DNA of 64,000 nucleotides from JAGVSZ01 sp019137045 (GTDB lineage Bacteria; Pseudomonadota; Gammaproteobacteria; Burkholderiales; SG8-39). The DNA lies in the NCBI GenBank assembly GCA_046347635.1, contig JAXMFT010000013.1, positions 62,001 to 126,000 on the forward strand, in the 5' to 3' direction. Position 1 is the stretch's first letter. The number at the start of each line of letters is the position of its first letter. Of the stretch, positions 53,817-62,803 are shown piece by piece. Made by a program: the position numbers and the translations under genes. Under the pieces are notes generated by a model. It was not told where the DNA came from and did no database searches. It was given only the letters and a program-made list of their open reading frames with translations.

Positions 53817-55100
53817 CTACAGCCCGAACGCCCGCGGCAGCCACAGCGACAGCGCCGGCACGTAGGTCACGATCAGCAGGGCGAGGCACATCGCGCCGTA
53901 GAAGGGCCACAACTCCTTCGACACTTCCTCCATCGTCACCTTCCCGATCGCGCAGCCGACGAACAGCGTCGGTCCGACCGGCGGGGTGATGAGCCCGATG
54001 CCGAGGTTGATGATCATGATCATCCCGAAGTGCACCGGATCGACCCCGAAGGTCTTCATCACCGGCAGCAGGATGGGCGTGCAGATCAGCAGCATCGGCG
54101 CCATGTCCATGAACGTCCCGAGCACGAGCAGCAGGACGTTCACCAGCAGCAGCATCACGTACTTGTCGCTGGTGAGCGTCAGGAAGAACTGCGTCGCCTT
54201 GGCCGGGATCTGCATCAGCGCCATCAGGTAGCCGAACGCCACCGAGAAGCCGATCAGCATCATCACCATCGCGACCGTCTTCACCACCCGGTGGACGAGG
54301 CGCGGCAGGTCCCGCCACTTGTAGTCGCGGTACACGAACATCGTGACCAGGAACGCGTACACGCACGCCACCGCGGCCGACTCGGTCGCGGTGAAGATCC
54401 CGGAGAGGATCCCGCCGAGAATGATCACGATCGTGACCAGCCCCCAGACCGCGTCGAGCGCGATGCGCACCGACTGGCCCCAGGTGATCGGCTCGGCCTT
54501 CGGCATCTCGCGCTTGCGCGCGAGCCACAGCACCAGGCCCACCAGGCACAGTCCGAACAGCAGGCCGGGGAAGACGCCGGCCAGGAACAGCGCGCCAATT
54601 GACACCGTTCCGCCGGCGGCGAGCGAGTAGATGACCGCGTTGTGCGACGGCGGGATCACCACCGCCTGCACCGACCCGCAGATCGTGAGATTGGTGGCGA
54701 ACACCCGCGAGTAGCCCTGCTTCACCATCTGCGGGATCATCACCGAGCCGATCGACGCGGTGTCGGCCACCGACGAGCCCGAGATGCAGCCGAACATCGT
54801 CGAGGCGAGGATGTTGACGAGCGCGAGCCCGCCGCGGATCCAGCCGACGAACACCTTCGCCAGGTTGATGAGGCGCGCCGCCATTCCGCCTTCGGCCATG
54901 ATCGCGCCGGCGAGCACGAAGAACGGGATCGCGAGCAGCGCGAAGTCGTCGGTGCCGTCGGAGATCTTGAGCATCACCGCCTCGGCGGGGATGTCGATCC
55001 AGAGGGCGCCGATCAGCGCCGCCAGGCCGAGGCAGTAGGCGACCGGCACGCCCAGCGCCGCGAGCAGGCAGAACGAGCCGATCAGGACCAGGGCGTCCAC
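53817..55100 (-). CDS. dctM: TRAP transporter large permease
   Basis: This 427-aa membrane protein has the DctM motifs FGCISGSSVADTASIGSVMIP, CGSVQAVVIPPSHNAVIYS and FGMIMIINLGIGLITPPVGP. It is the last gene of the three-gene TRAP operon and follows the small permease by 4 bp. Adjacent divergent uronate-dehydrogenase-like and acyl-CoA enzymes hint that the solute is a sugar acid or another organic acid. It is convergent with the toxin-antitoxin module, 45 bp away. Confidence 0.93.
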   Translation of the reverse strand: MDALVLIGSFCLLAALGVPVAYCLGLAALIGALWIDIPAEAVMLKISDGTDDFALLAIPFFVLAGAIMAEGGMAARLINLAKVFVGWIRGGLALVNILASTMFGCISGSSVADTASIGSVMIPQMVKQGYSRVFATNLTICGSVQAVVIPPSHNAVIYSLAAGGTVSIGALFLAGVFPGLLFGLCLVGLVLWLARKREMPKAEPITWGQSVRIALDAVWGLVTIVIILGGILSGIFTATESAAVACVYAFLVTMFVYRDYKWRDLPRLVHRVVKTVAMVMMLIGFSVAFGYLMALMQIPAKATQFFLTLTSDKYVMLLLVNVLLLVLGTFMDMAPMLLICTPILLPVMKTFGVDPVHFGMIMIINLGIGLITPPVGPTLFVGCAIGKVTMEEVSKELWPFYGAMCLALLIVTYVPALSLWLPRAFGL

Positions 55101-55104
55101 CGCC

Positions 55105-55629
55105 TCACTCCACCGCCGTGGGCTCGTCCCGGTACATCACCGAGGTCTCCGGCGGTTCGCCCACCCACAGCCGCTCGACGATGAAGAGCAGCGTGATCAA
55201 CCCCCCGAGCGGAATCGGCGCGTAGTTCAGTCCCACCGGAAACCAGGGGAACTCGGCGAGGCCCTGGTGCCAGGTCGCCTGCACGAGCTTGCCGCCGTGG
55301 ACGACCATGAAGACGCAGGCGACGATCATCGACAGCTCGATCAGCCACTGCATCGCCCGGCTGACGCCGCGCGGCACCGCCTCGATCAGGGCGCGCACGG
55401 CGATGTGGGCATTCGCCCTGAACACCGCGGCGCCGCCCACGAACGAGAACAGCACCATCAGGATGACCGCGAACGGCTCCGGCCAGCTCGCCGCGGAGTT
55501 CAGGACGTAGCGCGTGAACACGCCGTACGGGATCGCCAGCGTGATCAGGACGAGCGCGACGCCGGAGACGGCGATGCAGGCGACGTAGAGCCGCTCCATC
55601 GCCCGTGCATAGCGGGCCTTCAGCTCCAT
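55105..55629 (-). CDS. dctQ: TRAP transporter small permease
   Basis: This 174-aa membrane protein has four hydrophobic segments. It contains PYGVFTRYVLNSAASWPEPFA and VFRANAHIAVRALIEAVPRG, which fit the DctQ pattern. It lies between receptor and large permease in a standard DctPQM order read leftward. The gap to the receptor gene is 70 bp. Confidence 0.9.
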   Translation of the reverse strand: MELKARYARAMERLYVACIAVSGVALVLITLAIPYGVFTRYVLNSAASWPEPFAVILMVLFSFVGGAAVFRANAHIAVRALIEAVPRGVSRAMQWLIELSMIVACVFMVVHGGKLVQATWHQGLAEFPWFPVGLNYAPIPLGGLITLLFIVERLWVGEPPETSVMYRDEPTAVE

Positions 55630-55699
55630 GACGTGAGCTTCCCGGGCGGAGCGAGGCCGCGCGGGCGGCCGCGCTCCGGGGCGCGCGCGGGACGCGCGG

Positions 55700-56680
55700 C
55701 TACTTGGTGTCCTCGATGCGCTTGATCAGCGCGGCGTACTTGGCGCCGTACTTCTCGCGCACCGGTCGGGTGGCCTCGTAGAACGCCTTCTTGTCGACCT
55801 CGACGAACTGCACGCCGGCCGCCTTCAGCTTCTCGGTCGACTCCTTCACCATCGCGTCCCAGAGCTGGCGCTGCTCGGCCTGCGCCTCGCGCGAGAGCTT
55901 CATGATCAGCGCCTGGTCGTCCTTGGACAGCTGCTCCCAGCTGCGCTTGGAGAAGACGAAGATCTCGGGGATGATCAGGTGGCCGGTGAGGTTGTAGAAC
56001 TTGGTGATCTGGTAGTGGTTCTGGGTGAGGTAGGTCGGGGGGTTGTTCTCCGCGCCGTCCACCACGCCGGTCTGCATCGCCGAGTACAGCTCGTTGAACC
56101 CCATCGCGACGCCGTTGCCGCCCATCGCGTTCATGGTCTCGACGAAGACCGGGTTGCCCATCATGCGGATCTTCTGCCCCTTGAGCTCGGCCGGCGTCTT
56201 GAGCGCCTTCTTCGCATAGACGTTGCGCGTGCCGGAGTCCATCCAGCCGAGCGGGATGAGCGCGGACTTCGGGTCCTTGGCCGCCTTCTCGAGCAGCTCG
56301 CGCCCGATCGGGCCGTCGATCACCTTGCGCATGTGCGCTTCGTCGCGGAACACGAACGGCAGGTTGAAGACGTTGACCTCGTCCACCACCGGCCCGAGCG
56401 CACCGACCGAGATGCGCGCGATCTGCAGCGCGCCGACCTGGGCCTGCTCGATCATCTCCTTCTCGCCGCCGAGCTGCATGGCCGGGTACATCTGGATCGA
56501 TATGCGCCCGTTGGTCTGCGCCTCGAGCTTCTTGCCCATGCGCACCATCGCCTCGACGGTCGGGTAGCCGAGGGCGTGGACGTCGCTCGCCTTGAGCACC
56601 ATCTTCTGCTGCGCGAACGCCACCGGCGCGAGCGCCGCCGCGGCCGCGGCGGCGAGACAGAGCATGCGACGGGAGATCAT
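55700..56680 (-). CDS. dctP: TRAP transporter substrate-binding protein
   Basis: This 326-aa periplasmic receptor has a signal peptide (MISRRMLCLAAAAAAALAPVAFA, then QQKMVLKA). The DctP motifs are LKGQKIRMMGNPVFVETM with the ligand-binding arginine, ELYSAMQTGVVDGAENNP and HLIIPEIFVFS. Relatives of this subgroup often bind uronates or other sugar acids. The start is the ATG at 56680 behind GGAGGAAA. A promoter-like TTGCCA-18-TAGAAC is upstream. It is divergent from the uronate-dehydrogenase-like gene. Confidence 0.92.
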   Translation of the reverse strand: MISRRMLCLAAAAAAALAPVAFAQQKMVLKASDVHALGYPTVEAMVRMGKKLEAQTNGRISIQMYPAMQLGGEKEMIEQAQVGALQIARISVGALGPVVDEVNVFNLPFVFRDEAHMRKVIDGPIGRELLEKAAKDPKSALIPLGWMDSGTRNVYAKKALKTPAELKGQKIRMMGNPVFVETMNAMGGNGVAMGFNELYSAMQTGVVDGAENNPPTYLTQNHYQITKFYNLTGHLIIPEIFVFSKRSWEQLSKDDQALIMKLSREAQAEQRQLWDAMVKESTEKLKAAGVQFVEVDKKAFYEATRPVREKYGAKYAALIKRIEDTK

Positions 56681-56735
56681 GCGGTTTCCTCCTTCGTGAT
56701 CCGGGATCGGTCGTTTCTTGTTCTGGTGGCGCGGA

Positions 56736-56765
56736 GTTCTAGCACAGGCCGGTCCGGGCTGGCAA
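56736..56765 (-). promoter_or_regulatory. Candidate promoter of the DctPQM operon
   Basis: On the minus strand TTGCCA (56765-56760), 18-nt spacer, TAGAAC (56741-56736), giving a leader of about 50 nt. A TATGAT hexamer at 56777-56782 on the plus strand may serve the divergent operon. Confidence 0.5.
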
Positions 56766-56839
56766 ATCCGAAAGGTTATGATTCCCGCGCGTCCCCGGGC
56801 TGCGGCGGGCGCGAGGCGCGAGAGGAGGCCCGGCGCGAG

Positions 56840-57712
56840 ATGAAGACGATCCTGATCACCGGCGCCGGCGGCGACGTCGGCACCCACCTGCGGCGCGAGC
56901 TGGCCGGGCGCTACCGGCTGCGGCTGTCGGACGTCAAACCGCTCCGGCCGCTCGCCCGGGGCGAGACCTTCGTCCGCGGCGACGTCCGGAAGATGACCGA
57001 CATGCTGCGCGCCACGAAGGGCGTGGACGCGATCGTCCATCTCGGCGCCTGGTCGGTCGAGGGCGACTGGGAGACGATCCTGGCGGCGAACATCGCCGGC
57101 ACCTACAACGTGTTCGAGGCGGCGCGCCGCAACGGCGTGAAGCGCATCCTCTACCCCTCGTCCAACCACGCGGTCGGCTTCTATCGCCGCGACGAGACGA
57201 TCGACCATCGCGTCTACCCGAAGCCCGACAGCCGCTACGGCGTGTCCAAGGTCTTCGGCGAAGCGCTCGGCAGCCTGTACGCCGACAAGTACGGCATGGA
57301 AGTCTTCAACATGCGCATCGGCAACGTCGCGAGCGCACCCGCGGACAAGCGCCGGCTGTCGATCTGGCTGAGCCCGCGCGACCTCGCGCAGCTGGTTTCC
57401 ATCGGCATCGAGCACCCCGACATCCGGTTCGAGGTCGTCTACGGCATCTCGGGGAACAAGCGCGCGTGGTACGACAATTCGAACGCGCACCGCCTCGGCT
57501 ACCGGCCGCAGGACGACAGCGAGCCGTGGGCGGCGGAGAAGCTGGCGGCGCACCGGGACCACCCCGACGCGCGCGTCGAGCGCTACCAGGGCGGCACCTT
57601 CGTCGGCGCCGAGTTCGGCGGCGACCCGAGCCGGCCGCCGCCCAAACGGCCCGGGGCGACGCGCAAGCCTGCGCGCCCCGCCGGGAAGAAGCGCGCCGGG
57701 AGAAGGAAGTGA
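56840..57712 (+). CDS. NAD-dependent uronate dehydrogenase-like SDR
   Basis: This 290-aa extended SDR protein has the Rossmann motif ILITGAGGDVGTHLR, the catalytic YxxxK in SRYGVSKVFGE, and SSNHAVGFY. It also has WYDNSNAHRLGYRPQDDSEPW, which matches the uronate dehydrogenase family (oxidation of galacturonate or glucuronate to the aldarolactone). Unlike known enzymes of about 265 aa it ends in a basic tail, KRPGATRKPARPAGKK. The ATG follows GAGGAGG. It is divergent from a TRAP operon and overlaps the MaoC gene by 4 bp (GTGA). Confidence 0.85.
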   Translation: MKTILITGAGGDVGTHLRRELAGRYRLRLSDVKPLRPLARGETFVRGDVRKMTDMLRATKGVDAIVHLGAWSVEGDWETILAANIAGTYNVFEAARRNGVKRILYPSSNHAVGFYRRDETIDHRVYPKPDSRYGVSKVFGEALGSLYADKYGMEVFNMRIGNVASAPADKRRLSIWLSPRDLAQLVSIGIEHPDIRFEVVYGISGNKRAWYDNSNAHRLGYRPQDDSEPWAAEKLAAHRDHPDARVERYQGGTFVGAEFGGDPSRPPPKRPGATRKPARPAGKKRAGRRK

Positions 57713-58173
57713 CGGGCGGCCGCCCGCCGCAGGACTTCTTCGTCGCGGTCGGCGAGAGCGCGGAGTTCTCGAAGGTGCTGAGCGCGGCGGACGTGGACCG
57801 CTTCGCGGAGATCTCCGGCGACTTCGACCCGATCCACGTCGACGAGGCGCACGCGCGCACGACGCGGTTCGGGCGGCGCATCGCGCACGGGATCCTGTCG
57901 ATGGCGCTCCTCTCCACCGTCTCGGCGATGATCAGCGCCCGCGCGCGCGCGCGCGGCAGCCGCGGCACGTCGGTGTCGCTCGGCTACGACCGCATCCGCT
58001 TCCTGAAGCCGGTGTTCGTCGGCGACACGCTCACCGCGCGCTACACGATCGTGGCGCTCGACGGAGCGGCGCGCCGCAGCCGCGCGAAGGTGGAGGTCGT
58101 GACCGGCGACGGCGAGCCGGCCGTGGTCGGCGAGCACCACATGAAATGGCTGCCGGAGGAGCCCGGGACGTGA
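57709..58173 (+). CDS. MaoC family dehydratase
   Basis: This 154-aa hotdog-fold (R)-specific enoyl-CoA hydratase-type protein has the catalytic signature ISGDFDPIHVDEAHARTT followed by RRIAHGILSMALLS. It hydrates a 2-enoyl-CoA. The start is a GTG overlapping the stop of the uronate-dehydrogenase-like gene, and its stop overlaps the GTG of the acyl-CoA dehydrogenase. All three are therefore translationally coupled. Confidence 0.88.
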   Translation: MTGGRPPQDFFVAVGESAEFSKVLSAADVDRFAEISGDFDPIHVDEAHARTTRFGRRIAHGILSMALLSTVSAMISARARARGSRGTSVSLGYDRIRFLKPVFVGDTLTARYTIVALDGAARRSRAKVEVVTGDGEPAVVGEHHMKWLPEEPGT

Positions 58174-59324
58174 CGCTCGGCGCCCTCGCATCGCCGCTCC
58201 TGTCCGAGCGGCACCGCATGATCGGCGCGGCGGTGCGCAAGTTCGCCGCCGAGCGCGTGGCGCCGCAGGCGCAGGGGCTGGACGAGGCCGAGGCCTTCCC
58301 GGCGGAGATCTACCGCGAGATGGCGGGGCTCGGCCTGTTCGGCATCACGATCCCGGAGGCGTTCGGCGGCGCCGGCGCCGATGCGCTCGCGTACGCCGTC
58401 GTGATGGAGGAGCTCGCGCGCGGCTACGCGTCGGTCGCCGACCAGTGCGGGCTCGTCGAGCTGGTGGGCACGCTGCTCGCCGAGCACGGCACGAGCGCCC
58501 AGCACGAGCGCTACCTGCGCCCGCTCCTCGCCGCGGAGCGGCGCTGCGCGTACGCGCTGACCGAGCCCGAGGCCGGCTCGGACCTGTCGAACCTGCGCAC
58601 GACCGCGACGCGCGCCGCGGGCGGCTGGATCCTCGGCGGCGAGAAGATCTGGATCCACAACGCGCCGGTCTGCGACTTCGCGTGCGTCCTGGCGCGCACC
58701 GACCCGGAGGCCGGCCATCGCGGCATGAGCATCTTCCTCGTCGATCGCGACGCGCCGGGCTTCACGGTCGGCCGCAAGGAGCACAAGATGGGGCAGCGCG
58801 CCTCGCAGGTCGGCGCGCTCGCCTTCGACGCGGTGGCCCTGCCGGCCGACGCCATGCTCGGACCCGAGGGGCGCGGCTTCCACATGATGATGAGCGTCCT
58901 CGACAAGGGCCGGGTCGGGATCGCGGCGCTGGCGGTGGGCATCCTCCGGGCCGCGCTGGAGGCCTCGGTCGAGTACGCGCGCGTGCGCCGGCAGTTCGGG
59001 CGCGCGATCGCCGAGTTCCAGGCGGTGCAGTGGATGGTCGCCGACATGGCGAAGGACCTGCAGGCGGCGCGCCTGCTGGTGCACGCGGCGGCGGCGAAGC
59101 TCGCCGGCGGGGAACGCGCCACGCTCGAGGCCGCGCTCGCCAAGTGCTTCGCCTCCGACGCCGCCGTGGCGCACACCGCGAACGCGGTGCAGATCCACGG
59201 CGGCTCGGGCTACATCCGCGGCTTCGAGGTCGAGCGCCTCTACCGCGACGCCAAGATCACCCAGATCTACGAAGGCACCAACCAGATCCAGCGCATGATC
59301 GTGGCGCGCCAGCTCCTCGGCTGA
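58170..59324 (+). CDS. Acyl-CoA dehydrogenase
   Basis: This 384-aa classical acyl-CoA dehydrogenase has YALTEPEAGSDLSNLRTTA (FAD/substrate domain) and LDKGRVGIAALAVGILRAALE. The C-terminal signature QIYEGTNQIQR contains the catalytic glutamate, about E368. The start is GTG at 58170 overlapping the MaoC stop, with GGAGGA 8 nt before. It should introduce a double bond into an acyl-CoA that the MaoC enzyme then hydrates. The substrate is unknown. It ends 16 bp from the convergent dienelactone hydrolase gene. Confidence 0.93.
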   Translation: MTLGALASPLLSERHRMIGAAVRKFAAERVAPQAQGLDEAEAFPAEIYREMAGLGLFGITIPEAFGGAGADALAYAVVMEELARGYASVADQCGLVELVGTLLAEHGTSAQHERYLRPLLAAERRCAYALTEPEAGSDLSNLRTTATRAAGGWILGGEKIWIHNAPVCDFACVLARTDPEAGHRGMSIFLVDRDAPGFTVGRKEHKMGQRASQVGALAFDAVALPADAMLGPEGRGFHMMMSVLDKGRVGIAALAVGILRAALEASVEYARVRRQFGRAIAEFQAVQWMVADMAKDLQAARLLVHAAAAKLAGGERATLEAALAKCFASDAAVAHTANAVQIHGGSGYIRGFEVERLYRDAKITQIYEGTNQIQRMIVARQLLG

Positions 59325-59340
59325 CGCCCCGCGCGGCGCG

Positions 59341-60042
59341 CTACGCGCCGAGGTGCTTCTTCAGGAACGCGGCCGTGCGCGCGTTGGCGAGCTCCGCCGC
59401 GGCCTTGTCGTAGCTGTCGCCCTTGTGGCGCGCGAACGCGTGGTCCACGCCCGGATAGCTGTGGATCTCGACGTTCGCCATGCCTTTCAGGCCCTCCTTC
59501 ACCTTCGCCTGCGCCTCGGGCGGGACGAACTTGTCGCGCTCCGCGATGTGCAGCATCAGCGGCTTCGTGATCCCGCCCTTCTCGCCGAGCACGGCGTCGA
59601 GCCCGACCCCGTAGTACCCGACCGCCGCGTCGCAGTCGGTGCGCGCCGCGGTGAGGTAGGCGAGCTTCCCGCCGAGGCAGTAGCCGATCGCGCCCACCTT
59701 CCCGGTGCACTCGGGGCGCGCGCGCAGCGCCTTGATCGTCGCGCCGATGTCCTTCACGCCGGCGTCGACGTCGAACTTCTGGAAGCACTCGAAGGCGCGC
59801 GCCCAGCCCTGCTCGCTGTAGTCGAGGTCGATGCCCGGCTCCAGGCGCCAGAAGAGGTCGGGGGCGAGGGTGACGAACCCCTGCTGCGCGTACTCCTCGC
59901 ACACGAGGCGCACGTTCTCGTTGATGCCGAAGATCTCCTGCTCGACGACGAGGCCGGGACCGCGGCCCGCGGGCGGCAGGCAGAGATAGCCGCGGAACTT
60001 GCCGCCGTCGGAAGCGGAAATGTCGATGTACTTGCCAGCCAT
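59341..60042 (-). CDS. Dienelactone hydrolase family protein
   Basis: This 233-aa alpha/beta hydrolase has the DLH triad. The nucleophile is Cys122 in GYCLGGKLA, with Asp170 in HIAERDKFVP and His201 in PGVDHAFAR. The conserved glutamate is in VEQEIFGI (E36). Carboxymethylenebutenolide hydrolysis in the modified ortho pathway is the reference reaction, but many members have other ester or lactone substrates. It has its own small transcription unit, as the upstream DUF1045 gene ends 76 bp before it on the same strand. Confidence 0.9.
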   Translation of the reverse strand: MAGKYIDISASDGGKFRGYLCLPPAGRGPGLVVEQEIFGINENVRLVCEEYAQQGFVTLAPDLFWRLEPGIDLDYSEQGWARAFECFQKFDVDAGVKDIGATIKALRARPECTGKVGAIGYCLGGKLAYLTAARTDCDAAVGYYGVGLDAVLGEKGGITKPLMLHIAERDKFVPPEAQAKVKEGLKGMANVEIHSYPGVDHAFARHKGDSYDKAAAELANARTAAFLKKHLGA

Positions 60043-60118
60043 GGGGACTCCTTTGCGCTCGCGAGCCGCACCGGCGCGGCCCGGGGCGCCAGTCTAGCCG
60101 CGCCGCGCGCGGGCCGCA

Positions 60119-60823
60119 TCAGGCCGCGCCGCCGCCCAGCGGGTAGCGCGCGACCAGCCGGAACGGCGCCGCGCGCTCGGGCTGCTCGAAGAGGGCGAGC
60201 GCGTCGAGCCGGAGCGGCTCGCCGGCGAGCGCCGCGACCGCGCGCTCGGCCGCCGCGCGCACCGCCGCGACGAGCTGCGGCGGCGAGCCGTCCAGGCTCC
60301 CGGTGAGCGTCAGGTGGAAGCGGTACTCGGCGAGCACGAACGGGTAGCCGAACTCCTCGAGGTAGCGGTCCTGGCGCGGGCTGAGGCCCCGCCCCCGGTG
60401 CCGCGCCAGCTCGGCGGCGTCGGGGCGCGCCCGGAACGGCTCGAAGTCGCGCACGCACTCCGCCGCGAGGTCGTTGACGCGGCTCTCGCGCGCCGCAGGG
60501 ACGAGCGCGAGGAAGTCGTCGACGCGCGCCACCTCGAGCGGCGGCAACGCGAGCCCCGCGCGCGTCGCGCAGAAGCGCTCGAGGGCGGCGGCGAGCGCCT
60601 CGCGCGTCGCCCCTGCGCGCAGCGCGAACGGCGCCTTGACGGTCGCGTGAAAGCCGTACCGGCGCGGCGCCGCCGTGAGCGCCCGGAAGTCCTCCGGCGC
60701 GACCGCCTCCAGCGCGGGCTGCGCCACCGCGGCGCCGCTCGCCGGGTCGCGGCCGAGCCAGGCGGCGCCGAAGCGCCACCACGGCGAGCCCTCGGCCGGC
60801 GCGTAGTAGATCGCGTGGCGCAT
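60119..60823 (-). CDS. DUF1045 protein, 2H phosphoesterase-like
   Basis: This 234-aa protein contains two H-x-T motifs, GFHATVKAPF and FHLTLTGSL, of the 2H phosphoesterase (LigT-like) superfamily. It begins MRHAIYYAPAEGSPWW, typical of DUF1045 proteins usually found in phosphonate (phn) clusters. No phn gene is nearby here. Instead it lies 23 bp downstream of the kinase-receiver gene on the same strand. A role in hydrolysing a cyclic phosphate is only the superfamily expectation. Confidence 0.85.
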   Translation of the reverse strand: MRHAIYYAPAEGSPWWRFGAAWLGRDPASGAAVAQPALEAVAPEDFRALTAAPRRYGFHATVKAPFALRAGATREALAAALERFCATRAGLALPPLEVARVDDFLALVPAARESRVNDLAAECVRDFEPFRARPDAAELARHRGRGLSPRQDRYLEEFGYPFVLAEYRFHLTLTGSLDGSPPQLVAAVRAAAERAVAALAGEPLRLDALALFEQPERAAPFRLVARYPLGGGAA

Positions 60824-60846
60824 GGGCCGGACGGGCCGGCGCGCGC

Positions 60847-62799
60847 CTAGCCGCGGAACGGCGCGGCGATCCGCGTCGTGATCGAGCGCAGCCGGTCGAG
60901 GATCGAGCGCCCGACCGTCGACTCGCGCACCGCGGCGGAGGGCCGCGCGCGCTGCGTGCCCACGAGCTGGGGCGTCTGCTTGAAGCTGTAGTAGCGCTCG
61001 AGCGCGGCGACCACGTGGCTCTGCAGCAGGGTGAGGTTCACCGGCTTGTTGATGAAGCGGAAGATGCGCGCCTCGTTGATCAGGCTGATGATCATCTCCG
61101 AGTCGGAGCGGCTGGTGGTCACGATCACGAGCGTCGCGGGGTGCTCCTGCTTGAGGAGCTTGAGCAGCACCGTGATGTCCACGCGCTGCGACTCGAGGTC
61201 GCAGATCAGCACCGCGACCTCGTTCACCGCGAGCGCGTGCAGCGCGTCGTCGAGGGTGGGCGCGTGCACGACGCGGCACAGGTCGCCCGCCATCTCGCGC
61301 GTCGCGCGCGCCACGGCGGCGTCGTCGAGCACCAGCACGACCACGTCCTCGCTCGACCGCACCGCGGCGCGCGGCGGCGGGCTCGCCTCCAGGGCGATGG
61401 CGATGGTGACCGCCTCGGCGATGGTGCTCTGCAGGTCGTCCTGGTTCCAGGGCTTGGACACGAAGCGGAACACTTCGCCCTCGTTCACCGAGCCGACGAT
61501 CGCGGCCAGGTCCGAGTAGCCGGTGAGCAGCATGCGCACCGCGTTCGGGCGCAGCGCCTTCACCTCGCGCAGCAGCTCCACCCCGAGCATCCCGGGCATG
61601 CGCTGGTCGCTCACGACGACGTGCAGGGGCTGGGTGCGGGCGATCTCGAGCGCCTGCTCGCCGCCCGAGGCGGTGATCACGTCGTAGGTGTCGCGGAACA
61701 CCACCCGCAACGCGTTGGTGACGCGCTCCTCGTCGTCGACGAAGAGCAGCCGCGGCCGGCGCGCCCCCGCGGCGCGCGCCGGCGCCTGCGCGGGCGCGGG
61801 CGCGGGCGCCGCGGCGGGCGCGGGCGCCGCGGCCGTGGCCGCCGGCGCGGCGCCGATCGCCCGGCGCAGCGCGCTCAGGCTGCCCGGCTTCAGGCGCTTG
61901 GTCCCCGACGGGGTCTCCTCGATGCTGGGCGCGGTGGTCTCGAGCTCGCCCGTGTCGGTCATGCTCGCCGGCAGCGGCTCGTTGTCGAACGCCGCGATCA
62001 GGGCCTCCAGGAACTGGCGCGCGCTGCGGAAGCGCTGCTCCGGGCGCTTGGCGAGCGCCTTGAGGAGCACGCGGTCGATCTCCTTCGACAGGCGCGGCTC
62101 GAGCGCGGACGGCAGGGGCGGGTCGATCTCGAGCACCTTCTTCATCAGCGCCGCGCCCTGCCCCTCGAACGGCCGGCGCCCGGCGAGCACCTCGTACACG
62201 ATCACCGCCGCCGAGTAGACGTCGCTGCGCTCGTCGGCGGGGTGCCCGTCGAACTGCTCCGGCGCCATGTAGTACGGCGTGCCGAGCACCTCGCCCAGCA
62301 GGGTGAGGTGCGAGGCCTCGAGGCGGGCGATGCCGAAGTCGCTGATCTTCGCCACCCCCATCTCGCTGATGAGGATGTTGCCCGGCTTGATGTCGCGGTG
62401 GATGACCCCGCGCGAGTGCGAGAACTCGAGCCCCTCCAGGATCTGCACCAGGATCTCGGGGAAGACCTTCAGCTCCGGCCGGTAGCCGGCGACCAGGTGG
62501 TCGCGCAGGCTGCGGCCGACCACGCACTCCATGGCGATGAACGCGTTCTCGTCGTCCTCGCCGTACTCGTAGATCGCGACGATGTTCGGGTGGGCGAGGT
62601 TCCCCGCGGCCTGCGCCTCGCGCTTGAAGCGCTCGAGCGCGTTCTCGGCGTCCTGCGGGTCGAGGTCGCGCTTGCGGATGACCTTGAGCGCCACGTCGCG
62701 CCGGATGACCGGGTCGTGGCCCTTGTAGACGACGCCCATCCCGCCCTTGCCGAGCTCGCCGACGATCGCGTACTTGCCGATGTGCGCGCCGCGGTCCAT
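60847..62799 (-). CDS. Ser/Thr protein kinase fused to two receiver (REC) domains
   Basis: This 650-aa hybrid has three parts. Residues 1-270 form a complete Hanks kinase: G-loop GELGKGGMG (14-22), Lys39, catalytic HRDIKPGN (134-141) and DFG (154-156), with GTPYYMAPEQ. An Ala/Pro linker at 317-345 leads to REC1 (349-470), with DD355-356, phospho-acceptor Asp398, Thr426 and Lys449. REC2 (486-600) has acidic pair Asp492/Asp493, Asp534 and Lys585. Both receivers keep the switch lysine in the SKPW/NKPV motif. The C-terminal tail is basic. It follows a histidine kinase gene by 4 bp, so the receivers likely take phosphate from that kinase. Confidence 0.92.
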   Translation of the reverse strand: MDRGAHIGKYAIVGELGKGGMGVVYKGHDPVIRRDVALKVIRKRDLDPQDAENALERFKREAQAAGNLAHPNIVAIYEYGEDDENAFIAMECVVGRSLRDHLVAGYRPELKVFPEILVQILEGLEFSHSRGVIHRDIKPGNILISEMGVAKISDFGIARLEASHLTLLGEVLGTPYYMAPEQFDGHPADERSDVYSAAVIVYEVLAGRRPFEGQGAALMKKVLEIDPPLPSALEPRLSKEIDRVLLKALAKRPEQRFRSARQFLEALIAAFDNEPLPASMTDTGELETTAPSIEETPSGTKRLKPGSLSALRRAIGAAPAATAAAPAPAAAPAPAPAQAPARAAGARRPRLLFVDDEERVTNALRVVFRDTYDVITASGGEQALEIARTQPLHVVVSDQRMPGMLGVELLREVKALRPNAVRMLLTGYSDLAAIVGSVNEGEVFRFVSKPWNQDDLQSTIAEAVTIAIALEASPPPRAAVRSSEDVVVLVLDDAAVARATREMAGDLCRVVHAPTLDDALHALAVNEVAVLICDLESQRVDITVLLKLLKQEHPATLVIVTTSRSDSEMIISLINEARIFRFINKPVNLTLLQSHVVAALERYYSFKQTPQLVGTQRARPSAAVRESTVGRSILDRLRSITTRIAAPFRG

Positions 62800-62803
62800 G
62801 GGG

